A DNA stretch of 64,000 nucleotides, from positions 17,233,735 through 17,297,734 of the forward strand of contig NC_071396.1 in NCBI RefSeq assembly GCF_022682495.2. The letters are read 5' to 3'. This stretch comes from Desmodus rotundus (lineage: Eukaryota > Chordata > Mammalia > Chiroptera > Phyllostomidae). Below the pieces are notes generated by a model, which did no database searches, was not told the origin of the DNA, and worked only from the letters and a program-made list of their open reading frames with translations. Of the stretch, positions 25,472 to 37,829 are shown one piece after another (positions within the stretch are counted from its first letter, which is position 1; each line of letters starts with the position of its first letter). The position numbers and the translations under genes are program-made.

Positions 25472-28400
25472 GAATAAGTATCCATCAATAATCACCTTAA
25501 ATGTAAATGGATTAAATGTTCCTACCAAAAGACATGAGGTAGATGAATGGATAAAATATCATGACCCACACATATGCTGCCTATAAGATATCCACCTCAG
25601 AGCAAAAGACCTACACAGATGGAAAGTGAGGGGCTAGGAAACATATTCCAAGCACATGGACAGGAATAAAAAAAAGTGGGGTAAGAATACTTATATGAGA
25701 CAAAATAGACTTCAAAACATAGGCCATAAAAAGAAATGTGAAGGACACTTCATAATACTCAAGGAAATAATCCATCAAGAAGACACAAACATTGTACACA
25801 TATATGCATCCTACATAGGAGCACCCAAATATGTAAAGAAAATCCTGGAGGACTTAAAGAAAGATATAGACAGAAACACAATCATAGTAGGGGCATTTAA
25901 CACCCCACTGTCAAAAATGGACAGATCTTCCAAACAAAATATCAACAAAGATATTTCCTCATTGAACAATGCCCTTACTGAATGAACTTAACTGATACAT
26001 GTATAGAACCTTTCATCCCAAGGAAGCAAAATACACATACTTTTCAAATGCACATGGAACATTTTCAAAGACAGAGCACATGATAGGACACAAAACAAGC
26101 CTCCACAAATTCATGAAAATTGAAATCACATCAAGCATTTTCTCAGACCACAAGTGCTTGAAACTAAAAACCAACCTCAAGGAAAAAACTCAAAAACATG
26201 CAAATTCATGGAGATTGAATAGCATGCTATTAAACAATTAATTGATTAATAATGAGATCAAGGAAGAAATCAAAAAGGTTCTAGAAATGAATGAAAGTGA
26301 ACACAACAGTCCAAAACCTATCAGACACAGAGAAGGCAGTCCTGAGAGGGAATTTCATAGTGATAAAGGCCTAACTAACAAAGATAGAAACATTTCACAT
26401 AAAGAACCTAATCCTACAGCTACAAGAACTGGAGGAACAACAACAAACATAGCCCAGAGCAAGTAGAAAGAAGGAAATAATGAAGATCAGAGCACAATTA
26501 AATGACATAGAGAATAAAAGAACAATTCAAAGGATCAATAAACCCAGGAGCTGGTTCTTTGAAAAGATAAACAAAATCAACAAGCCTTTAACCACTCATC
26601 AAGAAGAAAAAAAGAGAGGACCCAAATAAATAAAATCAGAAATAAAAGAGGAGAAATTACAACTGATACCATAGAAATACAAAAGATTGTCAGAAATTAC
26701 TATGAACAACTAAATGCCAAGAAATTTGAAAACCTGGGTGAAATGGACAAATTTCTAGAAAAATATAATCTTCTAAAACTGAATGAAGAAGAAGTAAGAA
26801 GCCTGAACAGACCAATAATAGCTAGTAAAATTGAAGCAGTAATCCAAAAACTTTCAGCACACAATAACCCTGGACTGGATGGTTTCATAGAGAATTTTAC
26901 AAAACATTTAAGGAAGGGCTAACCCCTATCCTTCTCAAACTATTCCAAAAAAAAAAAAATGTAAGAAGAGAAAAAAGGTCAAACTCTTTCTGAGGCCAGC
27001 ATCATCCTGATCTCAAAACTAGATAAAGGTACAACAAAGAAAACTATAGGCCAATATCACTGATGAACTAGACACTAAGATACTCAACAAAATATTGGCA
27101 AACTATATCCAGCAATATACCAAAAATATCATACCCCATGATCAGGTGGGATTCATCCCAGGGATGCAAGCATGGTACAATATTTGCAAATCAATAAATG
27201 TAATTCATTATATAAGCAAAAGGAAAGACAAAAATCACATTGTTATATCAATAGATATGGAAAAATCATTTATAAGGTACAGCATCCATTTAAGATAAAA
27301 ACACTCAGCAAAGGGGAGTAGAGGGAGCATTCCTCAACATAATAAAGGCCATATATGAGAGACCTACAGCCAACATCATACTCAAGGGGCAAAGACTAAA
27401 AGCTTTCCTACTAAGAACAGGAATAAGACAAGGGTATCTGCTTTCACCAGTATTGGAAGTTTCACATAGTATTGGAAGTTTTAGCCACAGTGATCAGGTA
27501 AGGAAAAGAAATACAAGGCATACAAATTGGAAAGGAAGAAGTAAAACTCTCATTGTTTGCAGATGACATGATAGTGTACATAGAAAACCCAATAGACTCC
27601 ACCAAAAAACTACTTGACCTTATAAGTGACTTTGGCAAAACTGCAATACGAAGTCGATATTCACATAGAAGGCATTTTTTGTACACCAACAATGAAAGAT
27701 CAGAAGCAGAAATCAAGAAAAAATCCCATTTGCTATAGCAACAAGAAAAATAAAGTACCTAGGAATAAACCTTACCAAGGAGGTGAAAGATCTGTACTCA
27801 GAAAACTGTAGAACACTATATGGAACCATCAACGACCCCAAATAGTTTTATCAATATTGAGAAAGAATAACAAAGTAGGAGGGATCACAATACCTGATAT
27901 CAAACTGTATTACAAGGCCACTGTCATAAAACAGTCTAGTACTGGGATAAGAACAGACACACAGATCAATGAAACCGAATAGAGAGCCCAGAAATAAACC
28001 CAAGTCTCTATGGTCAATTAATATTTGACAAAGGGGACAGAAGCAGAAAATTGAGTAAAAATAGCCTCTTCAACAAATGGTGTTGGGAGATCTGGACAGC
28101 TACATGTAAAAAAAAAATGAAACTTGACCACCAACTTACATCATACACAAAAATAAACTCAAGATGGTTAAAAGACTTTACCAACTTAAGTATAAATTGC
28201 AACACCATAAAGTCCTAGAGGAGAATATAAGCAGGAAAATCATATATTTCAAGCAGCAATATTTTCACCAATATGTCCCCTAGAGCAAGGGACATAAAGA
28301 AAAGAATAAACAAATGGGACTATAGCAAATTAAAAAGCTTCTGCACGGCTAAAGAAAACATCAGCACAATGAAAGGGAAGCAATCACATGGGAAAACATA

Positions 28401-29109
28401 TTTGCCAATAATACCTCGGACAAGGTTTGATCTCCAAAATATATAAAAAACTCACATGACTCCAACCAGGAAGACAAACTATCCAATTAAAAAAATAAGC
28501 AAAGGACCTGAACAGACACTTCTCCAAGGAGGACATACAGAGGGCCCAGAGACATATGAAAGGATGTTCAGCATTATTAGCCATCAGAGAGATGCAAATT
28601 AAAACCACAATGAGGTCCCACTTCACACCAGTCATATTGGCCATCATAAGTAAATCAACAAACAATAAGTGCTGGCAAGGTTGTGGAGAAAAGGGAACAC
28701 TACTACATTGTTGGTGGGAAAGAAGACTGGTACAGCCACTGTGGAAAACAGTATGGAATTTCCTCAAAAAAATTACAAATCAGATTGCTTTTTTACCTGG
28801 CAATTCCACTGCTAGGATTATACCCTATGAATCCTAAAACACTAATTCAAAAGAACCTGTGCACTCTAATGTTCATAGCAGCACAATTTACAATAGCCAA
28901 GTGCTGGAAACAGCTTAAGTGCTCATCAATAAATGAGCGAATCAAAAAAATGATACATTTACACAATGGAATACTACACAGCAGAAAGAAAGAATGAGCT
29001 CCTATCCTTCACAACAGCATGGATGGACCTGGAGAGAATTATGCTAAGTGAAATAAGTCAGACTGTGAAAGATAAATACCATATGATCTCCCCTATAAGT
29101 GGAACCTAA
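25472..29109 (+). pseudogene. L1 ORF2 (endonuclease/reverse transcriptase), disrupted
   Basis: ORF2 supplies the APE-like endonuclease and reverse transcriptase for target-primed reverse transcription. The order is preserved: endonuclease N-terminus (ITLNVNGLN near 25495), an SDHKCLKLK segment near 26146, the RT region with NPGLDGF near 26869, the FADD catalytic motif at about 27553-27567, and the conserved C-terminal end (WMDLERIMLSEISQT; stop TAA at 29107-29109). Stops and frameshifts occur throughout. One stop and a Glu-to-Asp type change fall at the conserved Glu of the endonuclease near 25585. The span is about 3.63 kb against about 3.8 kb usual; a deletion near 27840-27850 is the likely cause. 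A small local duplication of AGTATTGGAAGTT lies at 27442-27480. Confidence 0.9.
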
Positions 29110-29362
29110 TCAAAAAAACAAACAAGGGAGCAAAATAGAACCAGAGACATGGAAATAAAGAGCAAACTGACAGTAACCAGAGGAGCGGCAGGAGGGGGAT
29201 AATGGTTGAAAGAAGAGGAAGCATTGTCAAGGAACATGTATAAAGACAATGGGGGGAGGACTAAATGTGAGATCTGGGGGTGAGTAGGGCAGCGGGAGAG
29301 TAATGGGGGGAAATGGGGACAACTGTAATTGAACAGCAATAAAAAAATTTTTTTTGAAAAAA
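29110..29362 (+). other. L1 3' UTR and A-rich tail
   Basis: A short 3' UTR follows ORF2, with G-rich runs at 29250-29330 (several GGGG blocks, potential quadruplex) and the terminal word GGGGACAACTGTAATTGAAC before AATAAA. The same terminal word ends the HAL1 at 53084-55020. Confidence 0.85.
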
Positions 29363-29370
29363 TAAAAAAA

Positions 29371-29500
29371 TAAAGGGCTTGACAAAAGTAGGTTTACAGT
29401 TGTGAGTATATGAAACAGCTCATTCTTATATTATTATCTATTAATTATTGTATTATTTTTATACAAACAACTGTAAACCTATTTTTGCCCCATCCTGTAT
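29371..29500. mobile_element. Mariner-like palindromic MITE
   Basis: The two ends are inverted copies. The left has GACAAAAGTAGGTTTACAGT at 29381-29400 and the right has ACAACTGTAAACCTATTTTT near 29467-29486. The arms are about 30 bp with a 65-bp AT-rich centre. A TA dinucleotide lies at each boundary, as for Tc1/mariner insertions. It has no transposase. It abuts the A-rich tail of the preceding L1. Confidence 0.75.
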
Positions 29501-32500
29501 TATAATTTAATTATTCGCTAACTTATTGATGAAATGTTCAGTTGTATTTCCTTTTTTCCTTCCTTCCTTCCTTTCTTCTCAACAGCATTCTAACGTACAT
29601 TTATTTTACCTGCCTCTGTGTGTACACATATGAATATTTCTATAGTGTATATACCCAGAAGTGGAACTTCTTGACCTAAAATATTCACATTTTTATTAAA
29701 ATGACCTGATATTAAGAAGTTGTTGCAAGCTGATTGAACTAATGTATGCTCCCACCAGAATTATCAGAACATCCCCATTTTTTACATAAGCATCAGAGAT
29801 TCGTATTATGTCAATTCGTTGTGCGTGTAATTGCATCTGTGTTTTAGTTTGTCTACAAATGACACTGGAGATGTGCAAACCAGCCCATCCTGCCCCACCA
29901 CATATCAATCTAACACCCATATACATCTACAAACAATCGCTTGGAAAGATGAACGGTTTTCTTGAAAGAAAAAACAAGTTCAAATTCTGCTGTGACTTTC
30001 ACGTATGTAAGAATATTTAACTCTCTGCATAATGAGGCTGTCGATAATAGTCATGGGTCCCTTTGCAATCACATGTGGGGAAACAGTGTTGGTCCATGCA
30101 GTGCCTAGAAACTGTGGAGGAGACATAAAGATTTTTTACTGTAGTCAGTAACTCTAGGTTCATAGCATAGTTTTTATGTGGAAAAGTTAAATTCCTGCTT
30201 TTCTGAGAGGGAAAATGCAGTAGTATGGAATATAGAAGGAAATTAACACCTTGGCATTGATGTATTTATTGAGCTCCTAACCACGAGTTTTCTGCTAACT
30301 GCTTTAGAGTACTTCAGGGGGTCATTGAACAATGTGTGGGTTAAGGGACCACCTAGTAACAACAACACTGCTTGGAACTACCGCTCGCCCACACATGTGA
30401 TGCAGGGAAAGTCTCCGTCCACCCATAGGATGTCATCCCATAGGGCCAGGTGAACCTTGCATTAGTAGGTGGGTGATGACAGGTGAGAATGAAAACTCCC
30501 TTCCTAACTCATAGGCCTAAGATGACCCATATGACTTCAACGAATACTTGTGAGTCAGAAGTACATATATAGCATCACCTACACTTAAGGGAGAATGAGA
30601 AATTTAGTCCCTGGCTAGAAGCCATTTTCAACAACTGTATAATATACAAAAAGGAATCACAAATATCGGGAGCTTTTAGGCATCCCTGTGATGTAAGAGC
30701 ATTTGCTTTACAGTTTACCTGGTATAGAGAACATCTTTTTCAAAGCACTCAGATCCTGGCTGTTGAGGTAATACCCATTTCTAGCCTCATTTCCTGTTAG
30801 TACTGTTGCTTCAGCATCATGGGGTGACGTGCTGAATGGTGGGAGAATGTCCCATATTGCCAATCCTTTCCTCCCAATTCCTCACCTTGATAACACCTGA
30901 TCAATCATTCTTTATCAAGTCACATTTTACTTTATCGATAATCCTGGACAGTACCCACCATTTCCAGGTTGATGGCCCTCCTTCAGGATCTCACATCACC
31001 GAGTACCATCTCTATGCTGCTCCTACCCAAATGGCTACAGCCCTTTTTCTTGATGTCTGACTGCCCGATTGGGCTGTAAGTACCCTCAGGGCAGGGAATC
31101 TGTAGAACCTCTGCCTCAGCGCGGTATTTAAGCAAGCCTGGTGTTTTGGACTGAACAGTGATACAAATGAACAAATTCGTGTATCTAATCTCACTTCTCA
31201 AGCCAGGGGAGGGTATCATGGACCCGTGACACTGGAGTGCAGCCTGGTCTTGCCTCCATTCTAACCATTACTAAGCAGTAGTGACCATCCAGTATATGTT
31301 TGTTGAATGAACAAACATGCATTTAAATAGGGCTGGAGTCCTTGGGTGGCGGTAGAGGGAGTAACTAAAATTCTCCCGAGGGATAACCGAACTACAGATG
31401 GAGAGCCAGAAGTGTACCCACCTGGCAGGTTCTGAAGGTGAGATGGCAATGCAGAGTGAGAAGTTTCTGAAATGAAGCTTTGTTTTTGTTTTTTTTTAAT
31501 CAGTTCAATGACCCATAGCCATTCAAATACGTATTGTCAATGGCTGTGTTGATGTTATGATATCAGAGTTAAGTAAAACTGCGACAGAGACCAGGTCTGC
31601 AAATACACTTACTGCCTGGATCCCTAGAGGAAAATGTTTGCTGCCCAAGAGAAGATTTCATAATTGAATTAAAGCTGTGAACACACGTGATGGTTACGGT
31701 CGGAGAACAGAGAGCTGTGAAGCTAAGACCAGGGGGAAGAGACACGATCCTTGTAATAGGCTCTGACTGTGTTAAAGAATCAACCCAACAGCAACCAGAA
31801 CGTTGCTCACGTGCAAAAGCATCTGATCTTTGTCATGTGGGCCGTGGGGAGATCTTAATTCAGATGGTGAAGGTTTTGTCACTGGAGAGGACGCATTGCT
31901 GTGTTCTTGAATCCCTTGCTTTAGTTCAGCATGTGTCCAGGGTGGGCCAAAGTGGGGGTACAGTCGTTCACATGGAAAATAACTCAGTAGTTAATAAATA
32001 ATAATACAGGAATGAACTCTGTGGTTTGCACACTCACAGCTGTGAACTTGCTTTGCCCACTCTGTGCATCTAAACACCTGGCTTAGACTTTCTGATATCC
32101 TTTGTCTGGTGTGAAAACTGACATTGGTGTTTTTTAAAGCTCCCCAAATGATTTCTGCTGCATATTCCTGTTAAAAGTCACCCCACCATGTCATTTACAA
32201 ATCACTGAAATAGTTTGTAGTGAGGTTTGTCATGAGGAGCAAGTGTCAGTGGTGGCGGAGGCTGGGAGATGCCAGGTCGTCAACAGGGAGAACACGCAAG
32301 TCAGGAGTCACGTGTGAGAGGTGATCGGGCAGGTTTCAAGCTTTGGTTACTAGGGAGCTTCTGTTACATTCATAAAAATAGAAATTCTAGGTGAAGGGGT
32401 ACTTCTAAGGGACAAAAATATGATAATAAAATGAAGTACATAAAGTTCGAGGTGTAGTTGGAATATCCAGATGGAGACGGCCGCTAGGCCCTAGACTGAC

Positions 32501-33234
32501 AGGTGTGGTACCAGAGAAGTCTGCAGGTAAGTCCAACATTGGAAGTTACAAGCCGGGAGGGGGTCAGTGGAGCCCCAGGGCAGACGCAGTTCCCACGGAG
32601 GTCACACTGAGGGCGCCAAGAAGGCTCAGGGAGGAAATCACCAGAAGCACCCGCTTCCCCGAACAGAAAGAATTTCTGGAAAGACACAGCCTCAGAGTCT
32701 GGAGTGAAGAATTGTACTTCTGGCTGTGGGACTTAGCCTGCACTCGACAAGCCCTGCTGCTGAAAGCAACCACAGAACCCGGATAAAGGCAGGCCCTGAG
32801 GGCATCGGAGGCCGCCGAGGCTGTGCGGGCCTGCCGGCTGGCAGCTGAGATAGGTGGGACCCTGCCTGCCGCCCCGCAGCACCTTCCCATTGTGCAGAGC
32901 TGCCCTCCACAAGGGGCCACCATAGGCCCGAGAAACCAAGGGCGGGCGCTATGTTGCATTGATCTTCCTGAAGAAAGGAAGTCCCGGATGTATGGTATTC
33001 CAGGAAAATGTCATATTTTAAGAAACAATATGCACTATAGGGTGATATTGAGGAAATTCAAAACTATTCATATCATAGGATGCTTAACGTAAATTCTAAG
33101 AAAAATGGTAATTTAGGCCTTCCCGTTTTGTTGTGACCACAGCAACTGGAAATTACCTGACTTATTTTTGATAAAAATAAAACTTTCTCATCTCATTTTT
33201 AATTAATAAAGACGTGCCAGTGCTGTGTAATGCT
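29501..33234. other. Unrecognised non-coding stretch
   Basis: A short (TTCC)n run lies near 29557-29575. Open frames at 30836-31060, 31687-32001, 32505-32786 and 32564-32959 (minus) are short and unrecognised. A GC-richer section at 32460-32960 raises frame length on both strands. No splice-flanked exon or RNA gene was identified. Confidence 0.5.
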
Positions 33235-33340
33235 AAGTGTCCTGGCTTGGAAATCAAGACGCTAAATTGTATCTGGTTCTAAAGAAGTACTTTACTATCT
33301 GTGTTTTGGTTTCCTAATCTGTAATTAATAGGGATAGGTT
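33235..33340 (+). repeat. MIR-like ancient SINE relic
   Basis: The words CTGGCTTGGAAATCAAGACG, actttactatctgtg and TTTCCTAATCTGTAATTAA follow the MIR order. It is short and decayed. Confidence 0.6.
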
Positions 33341-34964
33341 TGTGTTTTTCCATTTAAAGGCTGACACGGGTAGTCACAGATGGCGGGGGTGGGGGTGGTG
33401 CGGGGAACTGGAAGGCACGTTGAAGCCTCGCAGGACCTCCGCAGCCTCCCTGGAATTTAGTTTGCTGCCCTATGAAGTGAAGCAGTCACACTCAGTGATA
33501 TTTGAGATTCTTCCCACTTCTGATATGCCCGTCTTTATTTTGCTTCTTCTGACAGGCAGTTCTATGATAAAATTGCTGAAACAGGTCTTTGACGTTCCAA
33601 GATCAACATGCTATATAATATGAAAGCATCTTCAAACATTACTTTATAATGTTTTCCTCTCTTTATCCTTTTCTTCAGTTTGTAGAGAAAGGCATTTTTC
33701 CCAGTAGGCAATTTTGTCCCCTTTATATTATACAGACCAAGGAATGAAATAATCATTTCCCAAATATACATATTAGATAGACCTTCCTCTGGTTTTTCCT
33801 TGGTAAGGCATATTCCGAGCCATATCCTCTTGAAATAGAAGGCATTATTTTATTGATGTGAATTGTCTGGAGAGCATGGAGAAATTTAATGTTTATTTTC
33901 TCCTCAAGGTGGTTTGTCTTCTTTGCTAGTCCCTACATATTTTCTAGGTTGTCATTGTTGTTGCCATTGTAAGTCCAGTCTAATTCATCTGCTCTCAGGT
34001 GGGTGTTGTGAAGGGTCCTGGCTAAGCCACTGTGGCGTGAACCTTACTCTGAGCTGAATGCATCTGAGTTCCTAGATCCCCAAACACCTACATGCAAGGA
34101 CTCCAAAAAGAACCCAGGTGTCATACATTCCTTCCCCAGAGCCACGTTAACCTTCCCTTTTCAGAGATGAGGTGTGGGCGCCACACCCAAACATTGTCAC
34201 ACATTTCATCTCCCCTATATTCTCATAAAGTCCTGTTTCTCTTTCCAAAAATGATTTGCTTTTCCACAAGTGCCCTTCACCCCCCTTCAAATAAGTCATT
34301 TGTCTTCCCAGAACTACTTGTCTGCTCCTCCTGATCCCCCATTAAGATGCTATTTACGCCCCAAATTCTAATCTCTTTGAGTCACATTTCTCTGTGACGT
34401 CAGGGCATATGCACGCAATTAAATCTATATTCTCTTGCTAATCTACCTTCTGTCAATTTAATTTGCAGGCCTCCCAAAATGAACCTAAGAGAGTAGAGGG
34501 AAAGTGTGTGCTCCTCAACACGTGCCACCTGGTGGGTCACTTGCTAATAAGGCAGTAAGTTGGCAGGTCTGTAAGGTCAGACCATGAAGGTCATTTCTTT
34601 GGAAACTCTTAGTTTCTTGAGAGGAGAATCTCAAACTTCAGATCTCAGAGGCATGTGCTGGAGAGGACGGAGAAGGGGCTACAGGTCCTGCTGTTCACGG
34701 CAGCACCTTCCAATCCATCCTCCAGCTTCCATCCCTGTGCTTACCCCCTCCTCAGGTGCAATTGGCAGTTCTGAGCCAGAGCCTTCTGGTTGAGTTTCCA
34801 TGGAAATTAAGGTAGGCTTCGCATCCTGTGGGAGACAAGGGTTAGTGGGTTTACCCACTGCTACTTGTGGGAGATTAGCAGCTTCCTGGTGTTCCGACGT
34901 CTGCCCTGACGTTCATTCTATTTTTGCAGCCTTTCTGCATTGTAATTGAAATGAGATTTCAGAG
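33341..34964. other. Unrecognised non-coding stretch
   Basis: Only short frames (80-93 codons), none recognisable. A pyrimidine-rich segment spans 34090-34340. Confidence 0.5.
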
Positions 34965-35120
34965 TGAAAGGAGACAGACATATGTGATGATTCCAAGTTC
35001 AACAGTTAGCTGTGGTGACCTTGATCAAATCAGCCAACCCCTCCTCCTTTCCCATTATGTTATGATTTAGGTGAAATTAGGGAATTTAGGGAAATATTGT
35101 GATAGGCTTTGAAATAGGAA
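34965..35120 (+). repeat. MIR-like ancient SINE relic
   Basis: AAGTTCAACAGTTAGCTGTG followed by accttgatcaaatca and the AT-rich 3' section resembles the MIR core. Diverged; no duplication visible. Confidence 0.5.
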
Positions 35121-35689
35121 TTCTATGCAATCTCTGGGCCTTTAATTGTCTTTGAGCTTTTTTGTAAATTGCCAAATACTGATAGTTATACAAATGACTA
35201 GTTCACAGAATTGCAAATTTTCATGGAGATAGGGTTGATTATTGCCCTGTTGATATTGGCCAGTTTTGCATCTATTAGGGAAATTTACATCATTTCTCTC
35301 TGCCCAAATATCTGTTCTTTGCATCCTCCTGTGAAACACTGAACATCTTACCGTCCCCACATTAATAAGTTAATGTGTTACGTATCAGTTTCAAATTTGT
35401 GTGAGTCCTTTTGTTCTTTCAAAATTATTCTTTAACAATATTTTTATTAATTGTGAGGTCCTAGAAAAATAATTTTATTGTTACAGTTTTGCAAGGGTGG
35501 CATTATAGTTTCATATTTCAATTTGTGAAGAGGAAATAGTGTTTAAGAAATAGTGATTAGGAATGGCTAACATCAATAAAGGTAAGGGAGTACTCACAAA
35601 CCTATTGAAGAAGCTTTGTCATGGAAACAGTATATCGACATCCTGAACTCCATAACCTGAGAGACATCATTTCAAATGTGAATTTCACC

Positions 35690-35875
35690 AGTTATTGGTA
35701 GATTGGTATTGGAGGCCAAACAATCTCCTCACGTGTCAGTTTTCTCAAATGCAAAATAAAGATGACAATAAAAATCACCTCAGAGAGTTGTGAGAATTAA
35801 ATGAGTAATCTTTGTCAATTACTTAGCAGAGTGTCTGTTCCATAATGGACATTAAATAACTGATAACTGTAACTG
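35690..35875 (+). repeat. MIR SINE 3' half
   Basis: CAGTTTTCTCAAATGCAAAA, TTGTGAGAATTAAATGAGTA and GCAGAGTGTCTGTTCCATAA followed by ATTAAATAA give the clearest MIR signature in the window. Confidence 0.8.
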
Positions 35876-36244
35876 ATACCAGTAGGTTTTAAGGGTAAAG
35901 GATCTGTGATATTTGAAAATTCCTCCTAATATGGTATAAAAATATAGCTAATGACCTTTTATCCTTCTGCATAATCAAAATGATATGAATATTTTGCACC
36001 AACAGGAAAATAACTATTAGGCTAAGTTTTTTTTTCTTGGAAAATTAATAGTCAGAGCAATCTTTATTAGTTTTATGAGTAATATTTATATTACATACTT
36101 GATATTTTATGATAATTTCTATGAAAGATTATAATAATTTGCCCGGAGCCCTAGATCATTTTTCCCTTTTTGTAACAGTTCCTTACATCTTTCCTTTCTT
36201 TCCTGTACATTGACCTAGTTACCACACTAAAAGTGTTCATTTGC
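35876..36244. other. Unrecognised AT-rich stretch
   Basis: I see nothing here that supports a gene or a named repeat. Confidence 0.5.
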
Positions 36245-36775
36245 AGGCTCACATCAAGACCAATAAGACACGAAAGGAGTTTGCAGCGAAGAAAGTGAGG
36301 GTTTATTTTTAGGAAGTGGCCCATGCCCAGAGACACATGAGCTAACACTCAAAAGACCTCGCTCCTCAGTGGCTTCCAGGGGATGGGCTATATATGGGAA
36401 AATCATTAAGCATGGTGACTAACCACGGTCAGGGTCATGTTCTCTACTGATTGGGGGTGCTCGGGCAAGGGGTAATTGGTCATCGCAGCTGGTCCTCACG
36501 AAGTCTCTTCATGTGGTTTCACAGCTTTTCTGGGTTTGGAGCGAAATGCAGCTGAGGCCTAGATGTTATTTCTAGTTTGATCTAAAGTCTGTCATTGTGG
36601 TCAGTAGACCCAAGGCTTCATTTCGAAGGTTGTTTGACCAGGCTTCATTGTCCTGAGAGCTTAATAATTAAAGGGGAAGGAGGCAGGTGAGTCAGGTGCT
36701 AGATGGGGCCAGTTTGAATCAAAAGGAAAGAAAGAGGAAGAGGTAAGATTAAAGAAACGAAGCTTTTGCATGGTT
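36245..36775 (-). mobile_element. Solo LTR, family D copy 1 (antisense)
   Basis: TTTATT at about 36302-36307 reads as AATAAA on the minus strand, placing the R/U5 side at the left. The stretch from about 36520 to 36770 is clearly homologous to 62640-62930, sharing 'cttttctgggt', 'cattgtcctgag', 'aggcaggtgagtcagg' and GCCAGTTTGAATCAAAAGGA. Two dispersed copies with a polyadenylation signal near one end suggest an LTR. The exact ends and the family name are not settled. Confidence 0.6.
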
Positions 36776-36884
36776 ACAACCCATAATAATTTGTCAGGAC
36801 AGACTAGTGCTTATGAGGAGACACCCTACATGAGGCTTCTCAATGCAAGGAACTTTGGTGTGGCTGTTGCTGCTGCTGCAGGTG

Positions 36885-37620
36885 GTGGTTGTGTTACCAT
36901 AGTTAGTCAGATATTAATAAAGGAAAGGGAGCAAAAAGAATCTGACACTGAGCCTGCTTGCTTGGCCAGGAAGCTACAGCGTTTGCAGACTCATTCACAC
37001 ACTCCAGGGGGAAGCCATCAAAAAGACTTAATCCTTGAAGCACAGGATGTGTCCCCAGGAACACTGTCTGCCCTCTGGTACTGGGTTGTTGGTGGGGTGC
37101 AGTGGGAGGTGCTTGACCATAGAGGCCTGTCAGTCCAACTAAGGGGTGGACCCATCAGAAGTCCATGAAAGCTTGGGGAATTGATAGGTTGTTTTGAAAA
37201 AGCTTCTGGTCTGCCCCAAACCTGAGATGTATAATCCCAGTGATACAAAGAAGCTGTCTCTCTTGCTCAGTGACCTGCACTCACCCCATCCATGTATACA
37301 CTTTTGCCTGGAACACATGCAGCCGTGTGGCCTGAAGCCATGTAGTCTTCAGCAGACCACACAGGCTCTGGAAGACTAAGCTTTAATGTGAGACAGAAAT
37401 TCTGGACCCTGGCCTTTGTTTTGGCCTTGCTGAGGACATGGTTGGACTTTTTCCATGGCAGGACCGATGGAGATGGGACATTGGAAACCCAGGGACAGAT
37501 GTCCACCCAAAAAAACCTTGCCAAACCATAACCTCCTGTGTGTGGGTCTGTGAAATACTTTTCTTGTGATCCCACGGAAGAACATGAATTCCACCAGTGA
37601 CAGTTGTGAGAGTGGCAGCT
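36885..37620 (+). mobile_element. LTR-like repeat, family C copy 1
   Basis: Homologous to 41486-42342 in the same orientation. Shared ordered words include TAGT-TAG-ATATTAAT-AAGG-AA-GGGAGCAAA, 'cctgtca-tc', 'ttgctcagtgacctgcact' against 'cttcagtaacatgcactt', 'ctttttccatg' and 'gatggagatg', and 'tgtgggtc'. The two copies are strongly diverged. Short open frames across it (for example 37267-37728 minus) are not genes. Confidence 0.6.
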
Positions 37621-37829
37621 GATAACACGTGGTGACAGAGACCAGTAAATGTTCTTGTACTGGGCCCTGAAAAACAGGTAGTTTTTAATTATTAAAAACT
37701 CATTTCCTATTGTTGATAATTTAAACACTTTACCTTATCTGCTTCTTTTGCTAAAAAAATGTCTGATTACTTTTATAGTAGTTTACATCTTTAACAGAGG
37801 GTCAGAAAGGATCTGGAAGAAAGCGCAAC

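Larger units (their letters stand above)
21919..29362 (+). mobile_element. Near full-length L1 retrotransposon, inactivated
   Basis: One L1 in sense orientation: a 5' region starting GGGAGAGGAGAAGATGGCAG, ORF1, ORF2, a short 3' UTR with a G-rich tract, and an AATAAA/A-rich tail. The length of about 7.4 kb exceeds the roughly 6-6.5 kb usual for mammalian L1 because the 5' region is about 2.35 kb. Both ORFs carry stops and frameshifts, and ORF2 appears to lack about 200 bp, so it cannot move by itself. Clear target duplications were not found; a MITE now lies at the tail and may obscure the right junction. Confidence 0.93.

Noticed and set aside
21919..29362. L1 as an active source element
   Set aside because: ORF1 has two stops and a frameshift, and ORF2 has many breaks and a probable deletion.
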